Position numbers and translations under genes: made by a program. A stretch of 64,000 nt of DNA from Edwardsiella anguillarum (GTDB taxonomy: Bacteria > Pseudomonadota > Gammaproteobacteria > Enterobacterales > Enterobacteriaceae), in the NCBI RefSeq assembly GCF_008801815.1, contig NZ_VZOX01000001.1, one strand, 5' to 3'. Each line of letters opens with the position of its first letter. Within the stretch, counting starts at the first letter, position 1. Below are positions 1 to 7,600 of this stretch, in pieces. The notes beneath the pieces were generated by a model. That model did not search any database. It was not told where the DNA came from and saw only the letters and a list, made by a program, of their open reading frames with translations.

Positions 1-1
1 C

Positions 2-88
2 GGCGCAATCCTGACCGACGGCAGCGCGCTCGGCACCGTGGGCGGCGCCGCCATCGGCGGTCTTATCGGCCATCAGGTTGGCAAGTAA
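2..88 (+). CDS. osmB: OsmB lipoprotein, 3' end only
   Basis: Only the last 28 codons are in the window; the gene begins upstream of base 1. The readable tail is glycine-rich (LTDGSALGTVGGAAIGG then LIGHQVGK) and ends at TAA 86-88. This matches the C-terminus of OsmB, a small osmotically and stress-induced outer-membrane lipoprotein with a glycine-zipper segment. The neighbouring yciH-pyrF-lapB order, the same as in E. coli next to osmB, supports the name. The signal peptide, lipobox and promoter lie outside the window and cannot be judged. Confidence 0.85.
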   Translation, partial: GAILTDGSALGTVGGAAIGGLIGHQVGK

Positions 89-105
89 CTCCCCCGTTCG
101 CCGAT

Positions 106-133
106 AAAAAAGCCGGCTTGCGCCGGCTTTTCT
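106..133. terminator. Bidirectional intrinsic terminator, osmB / yciH
   Basis: A 7-bp stem (AGCCGGC 111-117, GCCGGCT 122-128) with a TTGC loop is preceded by five A and followed by T-rich sequence. It lies between the convergent ends of osmB (plus) and yciH (minus) and can stop transcription in both directions. Confidence 0.8.
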
Positions 134-152
134 TGTCAGGATCGGAGCACGT

Positions 153-479
153 TCACCCCCCGGAGAGCTTGACCCGCATCCCTTTCGCCTCCAGCAGCTG
201 CTTAATCAAATCGCGCTTATCCCCCTGGATCTCGATGACGCCGTCGCGCGCGCTGCCGCCGCAGCCGCAGCGCTTCTTCAGCTCGGCCGCCAGCGCCAGC
301 GTCGCCGCATCGTCCAGATCCAGACCGGTGATCACGCATACCCCTTTGCCTTTCCGTCCGCTGGTCTGACGCTGAATACGCACCGTGCCATCGCCCTTTG
401 GACGCGGCGCCGGCGCCGCCGTTTCATGGATGCGCCCCGCGTCGGTGGTATACACCAGGCGACTGTTACTCTCTTGCAT
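153..479 (-). CDS. yciH: YciH, SUI1/eIF1-family protein
   Basis: A 108-residue protein of the SUI1/eIF1 family, the bacterial relative of a eukaryotic translation-initiation factor; E. coli YciH is also 108 residues. The fold-typical segments TSGRKGKGVCVITG, ELKKRCGCGG and VIEIQGDKR are all present in the C-terminal two thirds. The start was set at the MQESNSRLVY methionine (479) because an upstream ATG (527) would add 16 residues absent from the family and overlap pyrF. It follows pyrF by 22 bp on the same strand, so co-transcription is likely. A role in start-site fidelity is family knowledge; its importance in bacteria is modest. Confidence 0.9.
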   Translation of the reverse strand: MQESNSRLVYTTDAGRIHETAAPAPRPKGDGTVRIQRQTSGRKGKGVCVITGLDLDDAATLALAAELKKRCGCGGSARDGVIEIQGDKRDLIKQLLEAKGMRVKLSGG

Positions 480-501
480 TTTTACCCGCTCCCGTCTCGA
501 T

Positions 502-1224
502 TTAGGCCAGCGTCGCCAGAATGGCACGCAGCGCCTCGGCCGGCTGCGCCGCCTGGGTGATCGGACGCCCGATCACCATATAGTCGACCCCGGCGGCGAC
601 GGCCTGCTGCGGCGTCATAATCCGACGCTGATCGCCAGCCTCACTGCCCGCGGGCCGGATCCCCGGCGTCACCAGCTTAAATTCGGATCCACAGGCGGCT
701 TTGATGCGTACCGCCTCCTGGGCCGAACAGACCACGCCATCCAGCCCGCACTGCTGCGTCAGGCGCGCCAGGCGCTCGGCGTAGTCAGCCGGCGCCAAGT
801 CGATCCCGATCGCCTGCAGATCAGCCTGCTCCATGCTGGTCAACACCGTCACGGCGATCAGCAGCGGCGCCTCCTTGCCGTAGGGCAGCAGCGCCTCCCG
901 GGCCGCACTCATCATGCGTGCGCTGCCGCTGGCGTGCACGTTGACCATCCACACCCCCAGATCCGCCGCCGCCGCCACGGCGCGAGCGACGGTATTGGGG
1001 ATATCGTGAAACTTAAGATCCAGAAAAACATCGAATCCGCGCTGCTGCAGGGTACGTACCCACTCGGGACCGAACAGAGTGAACATTTCCTTGCCGACCT
1101 TCAGGCGACAGTCGCGCGGATCGAGCGCATCCACCAGCGCAAGGGCGGCGTTGCGATCGGCATAATCGAGGGCGACAACGATCGGAGAGTGGCTATGGGC
1201 GCGCATCGGAATAGATAGTGACAT
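502..1224 (-). CDS. pyrF: Orotidine 5'-phosphate decarboxylase
   Basis: PyrF (240 residues, E. coli 245) decarboxylates OMP to UMP, the last step of de novo pyrimidine synthesis, in the cytosol. The catalytic Lys-Asp-Lys-Asp set is visible as Lys42 (RLKVGKEMF), Asp69, Lys71 and Asp74 (DLKFHDIPNT). The phosphate-binding loop TPGIRP and the late GRPITQ segment are also intact. It lies 113 bp after lapB and 22 bp before yciH on the minus strand, the same lapB-pyrF-yciH order as E. coli. Another pyrimidine gene, pyrC, lies at 33.6 kb. The assignment is firm. Confidence 0.97.
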   Translation of the reverse strand: MSLSIPMRAHSHSPIVVALDYADRNAALALVDALDPRDCRLKVGKEMFTLFGPEWVRTLQQRGFDVFLDLKFHDIPNTVARAVAAAADLGVWMVNVHASGSARMMSAAREALLPYGKEAPLLIAVTVLTSMEQADLQAIGIDLAPADYAERLARLTQQCGLDGVVCSAQEAVRIKAACGSEFKLVTPGIRPAGSEAGDQRRIMTPQQAVAAGVDYMVIGRPITQAAQPAEALRAILATLA

Positions 1225-1337
1225 GGTGGGTTCCTGAATCTGGCGTTAGCGGAGAAATACCTTTTTCAGGAGCGGCATTGTACACAGCACGCCCCGTTCT
1301 GCCTAGGGCGTACGTGCGGCGCGCAGTAAAATCGTGT

Positions 1338-2507
1338 CTATTGGCCGTCCAGGCCGCGGATCGGTTTGATGGTCGCCCAAGCCCGACAGGAGGGGCAGTG
1401 CCAGTACAGGCTGTGCGGCGTAAACCCGCACTTGAGACAGCGATAGCGCGGTTTGGTACGGATCTGCTCGCCAACCATATCACGCAGCAGCTGCAGGCTT
1501 TCGCGGGCGCGCCCGTCCTCCGCCTCGGCCAGATGGTAGTCGATCAGACGGTGGAATACGCGCATCGTCGGGTGGCGCTGCAGCTGACGGCTGACATACA
1601 CCTGCGCCGCCTCCAGCCCCTCCTGCGCCTCGATAACCTGTCCCAGCATCAGCTCTGCGCTAGCACCGGCGTCCTCATCGACGCAGCGGCGCAAAAAGTC
1701 ATGCCAAGGCTCAGGCTGCTCCAGCGCCTGGTAGCACGTCTCCATCAGCGGCAGCACTTCGCTGACAAATGCCTTATCCTGCTCCAGCACCTGGGAAAAG
1801 GCGGCAACCGCCTTGGCCGGTTCGCCCAGCGCCTGAAACACCCGTCCGCGCATTATCGAGACGCGGGCACAGCCCTTGTCCGCCGCCGCGGCTTTCTTCA
1901 GCAGGCTCTGTGCCCTATCGAGATCGTCGCTGCCCATCGCCTGTAACGCCAGCTCACAGTAGAAGTGTGCGATTTCGCTACGCTGCTGATCTTTACCCAG
2001 CCGCACCAGCTTTTCGGCCGCGTCGATGGCCTTATGCCAGTCGCTGGTCGCCTGATGGATCAACAGCAGCTGCTGCAGGGCGGACACCCTGAAGTCCGCC
2101 TCATCCACCAGCTGGCTGAACATCTCCTCAGCCCGGTCATACAGCCCCGCCGCCATGTAGTCGCGCCCCAGCTGCTGTACGGCCAGCAGGCGCTGCTCAA
2201 AGGAGAGCGAGGCGCTTTCCATCAGAGATTGGTGAATGCGGATGGCGCGATCGACCTCGCCGCGGGAACGGAACAGGTTGCCGAGCGTCAGGTGGGCCTC
2301 AACGGTGTTGCTATCCTCCTTGAGCATGTCCAAAAACAGCTCAACCGCTTTATCCTGCTGGTTAGACAGCAGGAAGTTTACCCCGGTCACATACTCGCGC
2401 GACAGGCGGTTAGCCTCCTGCTGTTTATCCTGCTGTGCGCTCCTGCGCCCCATATACCAGCCGTAGGCAGCCGCTACCGGGAGAAGCAGAAACAGCAGCT
2501 CAAGCAT
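1338..2507 (-). CDS. lapB: LapB (YciM), LPS assembly / LpxC-turnover regulator
   Basis: A 389-residue inner-membrane protein with one N-terminal membrane segment (residues 2-18), a long cytoplasmic array of TPR-type helices and a C-terminal rubredoxin-like zinc/iron knuckle formed by Cys357, Cys360, Cys371 and Cys374. Length and all four cysteines equal those of E. coli LapB. In E. coli LapB works with FtsH and YejM to set degradation of LpxC and so LPS synthesis rate. The stop is 113 bp from pyrF and the start is 5 bp after lapA, consistent with a lapA-lapB operon. No defect is seen. Confidence 0.96.
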   Translation of the reverse strand: MLELLFLLLPVAAAYGWYMGRRSAQQDKQQEANRLSREYVTGVNFLLSNQQDKAVELFLDMLKEDSNTVEAHLTLGNLFRSRGEVDRAIRIHQSLMESASLSFEQRLLAVQQLGRDYMAAGLYDRAEEMFSQLVDEADFRVSALQQLLLIHQATSDWHKAIDAAEKLVRLGKDQQRSEIAHFYCELALQAMGSDDLDRAQSLLKKAAAADKGCARVSIMRGRVFQALGEPAKAVAAFSQVLEQDKAFVSEVLPLMETCYQALEQPEPWHDFLRRCVDEDAGASAELMLGQVIEAQEGLEAAQVYVSRQLQRHPTMRVFHRLIDYHLAEAEDGRARESLQLLRDMVGEQIRTKPRYRCLKCGFTPHSLYWHCPSCRAWATIKPIRGLDGQ

Positions 2508-2512
2508 AGCGG

Positions 2513-2821
2513 TTATTCCTTCGCAGCCGAGGCCATGGCGCCGCTGCCCTGCGGCGCCGCCGGCGCCAGCTGCTGCTCCAGGCGGCGAATTTTACGCTGC
2601 GCCCGCGCCAGTCCCAGGCGTACGCGCAGATAGAACAGGCCGCAGATCACCCAGCCAAGGATAAAACCGGCGGCAAACAGCGTCGCCAGCAGCGTCGACA
2701 GGCGATACTCGCCCTTAGCCAACAGATAGTTGAAGGCCACTACCTGATCATTTTGCGCCCCAAGGGTGACAGACAGTACAAAAATGGCCAGGACGATCAG
2801 AAAAATCAGCAAATATTTCAC
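2513..2821 (-). CDS. lapA: LapA (YciS), inner-membrane partner of LapB
   Basis: A 102-residue protein, the exact length of E. coli LapA. Two hydrophobic segments (about residues 4-21 and 43-66) are followed by a charged, helix-prone tail (residues 70-90), giving a two-span membrane protein with a cytoplasmic coiled segment. It sits 5 bp upstream of lapB, and the two products are co-expressed in E. coli, where lapA is heat-shock inducible. The molecular role of LapA is less clear than that of LapB. Assignment rests on sequence, size and synteny. Confidence 0.94.
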   Translation of the reverse strand: MKYLLIFLIVLAIFVLSVTLGAQNDQVVAFNYLLAKGEYRLSTLLATLFAAGFILGWVICGLFYLRVRLGLARAQRKIRRLEQQLAPAAPQGSGAMASAAKE

Positions 2822-2987
2822 ATTTCTTCCTGTTGTTCAGGTTAAGCAAATGAATAATGCTTAAAAAATCGAAACCACCCCTAAATTAACATTTACTCAT
2901 AGGGCATGGAAACCCCGCCCGCCAGAAAGGCACGGGATTCTTATATCCGCGCTGTGCTGCGGTACAGTTGCGCAGCGGTAAGCGGCG

Positions 2988-3707
2988 TCATTTTACCCAA
3001 TCCGCCTCCCCGTCCAGCCCCCGGCGGCGAATATACCAGCCGAACGGTAGTGCCCATAGCCAGCCCAGCAGCGCGGCGGCCAGCAGATCGCGCGGCCAAT
3101 GCATCCCCAGCGCAAAGCGGCTGTACATCACCGCCGCCGCCCATGCCAACAGCGGCACCATCACAGCGTAGCGTCGCCGAGGCAGCACCATCGCGGCCAG
3201 CGTTACCCAGGTTGCGACAAACAGCCCATGGCCAGAGGGAAAGGCAAACCCCGTCTCCCGCGCCCAGTGGTCGCCCAACCAGCCCGGCTGCGACGCGACG
3301 TGGCGCCGCACCCACTCGCGCCGCTCCGCCGCGCTGCGGGCGTAAAAATCAGCGGGCGCCACGCCCGCCGCCGCCGTCAGATGAAGGACATAGGGGCGCG
3401 GCGCCTGGATGGCGCACTTGATCCCCGCATTGATGCTCTGCGCGCTGCCGACGCACAGCATCAGCAACAGAAACAGGCGCAGCGCGGCCCGCCCGCGCAG
3501 CGCCAACAGGCGAACCATCACCCCACCCAACAGCGCGGCGCTGAGTATTCCCCACGGCTGGCTGACGCTCTGTGTGACGGCAAACCAGTATGGGCCGTCG
3601 CCCCCCGGCGGGCCCGGGGACCAGCGCCCGCCTCCCATCAACAGCGCCAGGGGAAGCAGCAGCAGCACCAGCAGCGCGGGCGCGCTCTTTTTGACCACCA
3701 TCATCAT
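2988..3707 (-). CDS. pgpB: Phosphatidylglycerophosphatase B, PAP2 family
   Basis: A membrane phosphatase of the PAP2 superfamily (239 residues; E. coli PgpB 254). The three catalytic blocks are present: KCAIQAPRP, PSGHGLF and SRFALGMHWPRD, which supply the lysine/arginine phosphate-binding residues and the two histidines. At least five hydrophobic spans are evident. Family members dephosphorylate phosphatidylglycerophosphate and undecaprenyl pyrophosphate at the periplasmic face. The gene is divergent from ribA, as in E. coli. The start among three consecutive ATG codons at 3699-3707 is uncertain by two residues. Confidence 0.93.
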   Translation of the reverse strand: MMMVVKKSAPALLVLLLLPLALLMGGGRWSPGPPGGDGPYWFAVTQSVSQPWGILSAALLGGVMVRLLALRGRAALRLFLLLMLCVGSAQSINAGIKCAIQAPRPYVLHLTAAAGVAPADFYARSAAERREWVRRHVASQPGWLGDHWARETGFAFPSGHGLFVATWVTLAAMVLPRRRYAVMVPLLAWAAAVMYSRFALGMHWPRDLLAAALLGWLWALPFGWYIRRRGLDGEADWVK

Positions 3708-3913
3708 TCGTTCGCTCCTGAGCCGCTAACCTTTTCCTGCAGATCTCTATATCCAATAATACTTCTGCCATTTATGCAGTATTTTTATTCCGTTTTTTTC
3801 AACCTAGGTGGCAATAAATGTGCTTTCCAAGCCGGGATCGCCGTCCGTTTTGTGGCAAAATAGCGTCAGGCTTTTAGGACAAAGTTAGGAAGGCGTCACG
3901 TACTCCGATAGCA

Positions 3914-3965
3914 TCACTGTGTCATCAGCATCCACAGTGAGCGCCGCAAAAGGTGACGCTGTCAC
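3914..3965 (+). promoter_or_regulatory. ribA leader hairpins
   Basis: Two inverted repeats precede ribA: TCACTGTG (3914-3921) with CACAGTGA (3933-3940), and GTGAC-GCT-GTCAC (3953-3965). They lie in the likely 5' leader of ribA. E. coli ribA is in the SoxRS regulon, but no clear soxbox was identified here. A role in RNA folding is inference. Confidence 0.4.
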
Positions 3966-3998
3966 GATGACAAAAATGATACGGTTGTGGAGACAAAC

Positions 3999-4589
3999 AT
4001 GCAGCTTAAACGAGTGGCAGAGGCAAAGCTGCCGACGCCATGGGGCGATTTTTTAATGGTCGGCTTTGAAGAGATTGCCACCGGTCACGATCATCTGGCT
4101 CTGGTTTATGGAGACATCAGCGGCGAGAAACCGGTGCTGGCGCGTGTTCACTCCGAGTGCCTGACGGGCGATGCGCTGTTCAGCCTGCGCTGTGACTGTG
4201 GCTTTCAGCTCGAGGCCGCGCTGGAGCATATCGCCGAAGAGGGGCGCGGCATTCTGCTGTACCACCGCCAAGAGGGGCGTAACATTGGCCTGCTGAATAA
4301 AATTCGCGCCTATGCCCTGCAGGATCAGGGCGCCGATACCGTCGAGGCCAATCATCAGCTGGGTTTTGCCGCCGACGAGCGCGACTTTACCCTGTGTGCT
4401 GACATGTTCAAACTGCTGGGCGTCAGCCAGGTCCGGCTGCTGACCAACAACCCGAACAAAGTCGATATTCTTACCCAGGCGGGGATCAATATCGTCGAGC
4501 GCGTCCCGCTGATCGTCGGCCGCAACCCGCAGAACGAACGCTACCTGGCGACCAAGGCCGCCAAAATGGGCCACCTGCTGAACGGCTGA
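3999..4589 (+). CDS. ribA: GTP cyclohydrolase II
   Basis: RibA (196 residues, identical to E. coli) opens GTP to diaminohydroxy-ribosylaminopyrimidine phosphate, the first step of riboflavin synthesis. The zinc ligands Cys54, Cys65 and Cys67 (HSECLTG, LRCDCG) and the catalytic block YHRQEGRNIGL are intact. The start is ATG 3999, which carries a GGAG ribosome site 9 bases upstream; an in-frame GTG at 3987 would overlap that site and was rejected. The gene is divergent from pgpB and convergent with the giant autotransporter gene. Confidence 0.97.
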   Translation: MQLKRVAEAKLPTPWGDFLMVGFEEIATGHDHLALVYGDISGEKPVLARVHSECLTGDALFSLRCDCGFQLEAALEHIAEEGRGILLYHRQEGRNIGLLNKIRAYALQDQGADTVEANHQLGFAADERDFTLCADMFKLLGVSQVRLLTNNPNKVDILTQAGINIVERVPLIVGRNPQNERYLATKAAKMGHLLNG

Positions 4590-4641
4590 GCGCGTTCGGG
4601 CGGTTCTGCCGCTCCCCTCAGTACATTCACGCTCCGGCTTC

Positions 4642-4672
4642 GCGCCCGCCTCTCCCGCGGGCGCCTCCTTTT
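4642..4672 (+). terminator. Probable ribA terminator
   Basis: An 8-bp G+C-rich stem (GCGCCCGC 4642-4649, GCGGGCGC 4657-4664) is followed by CTCCTTTT. It lies 53 bp after the ribA stop and just overlaps the convergent autotransporter stop codon. Confidence 0.6.
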
Positions 4673-7600
4673 AGAAGCGATAGCGCAGGGTTGCCTGCAC
4701 GCTGTAGTCCAGGTTGTAATCCCCCAGGCTGCTGCGCTCCACCTCCAGTCCCAGCTGCAGTGCGTCGCCTATCCGGCTCTCGGCCCCCAGGCTATAGCGC
4801 AGCCGGCCGTCGCGCTCGCCGCGGATCGTCCTCTCGCCGCTGGCGTCACGCAGCCGCGTATCCCCCGCCGGCCTCAGCGCGCTCTGGTAATCCAGCCCCG
4901 CGCGCAGCGTGGTCTGCCACTCCCCGATATCGACGCGTTTGCCCAGCGCAACGCCCGCCGTCGCCAGCAGCGGCGTAAAGCGCGGCTGAGCCAGTGACAC
5001 CGCCATCCCCTGATCCTGCCAGTCGAAGCGGGTGGATGAGTACGTACCGTACACCAGCTCCAGGTGCGGCTCGACAAAGGCGCTCTCGCCCAGCTCGTAG
5101 CGGTAGCCCACGTCAGCGCGCGCGTACCAGGCGTGGTTGCTCGCCTTGCGCTCCCCCAGCCCCGCTAGGTTGACCTGGTACTCGGTGCTGTGGTGGACAT
5201 ATTTACCGTTCAGATCGACAAATAGTCCGGAGGGGAACAGCGCGGTGGCATACAGCCCGGCCCCCAGCGCTCGACTCCTACTGCTAAAGGCGTCGCCGCT
5301 GGCCCGGCCGTCGGTAAAGGTGAAGGTGACGCCGGCAAGCAGGTCACTCTCATCCCCCAGTCCATAGCGGCGATCGGCCCCCAGCTGCAGGTGCAGATAG
5401 CGGTCGCGGTAGTTTTCCGCCGCGCTGCCCGCCCCGTGCAGAACCCTAGCCCAGGCGCCGGTGCCCGCCGGACCGTTGCGCAGATCCAGCTGGCGTTTAT
5501 CCAGATACTGCACCTCGGCCATAAAGCTGCGGTAGTTCAGAGAGAGCAGGCTGGCGGCGTCCTCTTCACGCTCGCTATCCGGCGTCACATCAAAACCGCT
5601 CAGCACCCACTCCAGCTGACTGTCCGCCTCCCGGGTGATCAGCGCCGGCATCACCTCGCTGAAGCCCATATGCTGCCGGTGGGCGGTAAAGGTCTCCCGG
5701 TCGCTGCCCACCGGGGCGCTGATCAGGCTCACATCCAGCTGCCCCTCCGGCAGCGTCGGCTCCAGATAGTTCACCAGCACGGTATTGTTACCGCCGCTCA
5801 GGCGCTCGTTGATCACCAGCCGATCGCTGATCCCAGCGTCGGCGCGCAGCACCAGCGCAGCGCCGTCGGCGTGCAGACGGTCTACGCTCAGGGTCATAAA
5901 GGCGCCGTCGGTCGCGGTGATCAGGGACTCCTCGACCCGCAGCGAGCCGAGCGTGGAGGTGCCGCTCATGCGCCACAGGGTATCGCGCATCTCAACCCGG
6001 GCCTCCGGCGCCGCAATGCGGCCGCGGTAGTCCGCCAGCCCGGCGGCGGGCGGCGTGGCGGCAATGGCGATCTCCGGCGCCGGCGAGGTGCCAAAGCGCA
6101 GCAGGCCCGCGCCGTCGACAGTCAGATCGCCCCGCAGCGCCGCCCCCGACAGCACCGCCAACCAGGCGTCATCGCCCTGCAGGGAGAGATCGCCCCGGTG
6201 CTGACTCGCCTGCCCAAAGTAGGCCCCGCTGTCGCTCAGGCTGAGCGTTCCCTGGCTGCGGCCCCCGCTGACCAGGAGCGACTGGCTAAGCGCAACATCG
6301 CCTCGCTGCTCGGCGCTGCGCCCCAGCGCCAGCAGACTCGCCTCGGCGCCGATAGCGCTCTGATTACGCCCCGCCAACGCTAGCGTCGCGCCATCACTTA
6401 ACCCGATATCGCCGCCCCGGTGCAGGCTCCCCTGCGCGAGCAGGGCTGAACTGCCCTCCGCGCGCAGGCGGCCTTCGATCTCACCCTGCGAGGTCAGCTG
6501 CGCGCCACCGCTCAGCTGGAGATCCCCCCGCTGGACCGCACCGCTTTCCAGCGTAATGATGCTGGCATCGGCGCTCAGCAGCCCCCGGGTCTGTCCCCGG
6601 GAGGTCAGCGCCGCGTTACCCGCCAGCGTCACATCGCCCTGCAGCTGGCTGCCCTGCTCCAGCAGGACGGTACTGCCCTCCGCGCGCAGGCGGCCTTCGA
6701 TCTCACCCTGCGAGGTCAGCTGCGCGCCGCCGCTCAGTTGGAGATCCCCCCGCTGTACCGCACCGCTTTCCAGCGCAATGATGCTGGCATCGGCGCTCAG
6801 AAGCCCCCGGGTCTGTCCCCGGGAGGTCAGCGCCGCGTTACCCGCCAGCGTCACATCGCCCTGCAGCTGGCTGCCCCGCTCAAGCAGAGCATTACTGGCA
6901 TCCATACTCAGGTTGCCCACGATCCCACCCTGAGAGGTAAGCGTGGTACCTTTGTCCAGGCGGACCTCTCCCTGCTGTAAAGCACCGCTTTCCAGCGCAA
7001 TCGCGCTGGCATCGGCGCTCAGAAGCCCCCGGGTTTGTCCCCGGGAGGTCAGCGCCGCGCCGTCCGTCAGGGTCACATCGCCCTGCAACTGGCTGCCCCG
7101 CTCCAGCAGGACGCTACTGGCATCCACACTCAGGCGGCCTTCGATCTCACCCAACGAGGTCAGATCAGAGGCATCGCTCAACTGGAGATCCCCCTGCTGG
7201 ACCGCACCGTTCTCCAGCGTGATCGCGCTGGCATCGGCGCTCAGGATCCCCCGGGTTTGTCCCCGGGAGGTCAGCGCCGCATTGCCCGCCAGGGTTATAT
7301 CGCCCAGCAGCTGGCTGCCCTGCTCCAGCAGGACGCTACTGGCATCCACACTCAGGCTGCCCTCGATCTCACCCAGCGAGGTCAGATCAGAGGCGCCGCC
7401 CAGCTGAAGATCCCCCTGCTGGACCGCACCGCTTTCCAGTGTGATCGTGCTGGCATCGGCGCTTAGCAGCCCCTCCGTCAAACCCTGTGAAGTAAGGCTG
7501 GCACCGTTGTCTAAGCGAATATCACCCTGCTGTTCCGCACCATTTTCCAGCGTGATAGCACTGGCAGCGACGCTCAGGATCCCCCGGGTTTGTCCCCGGG

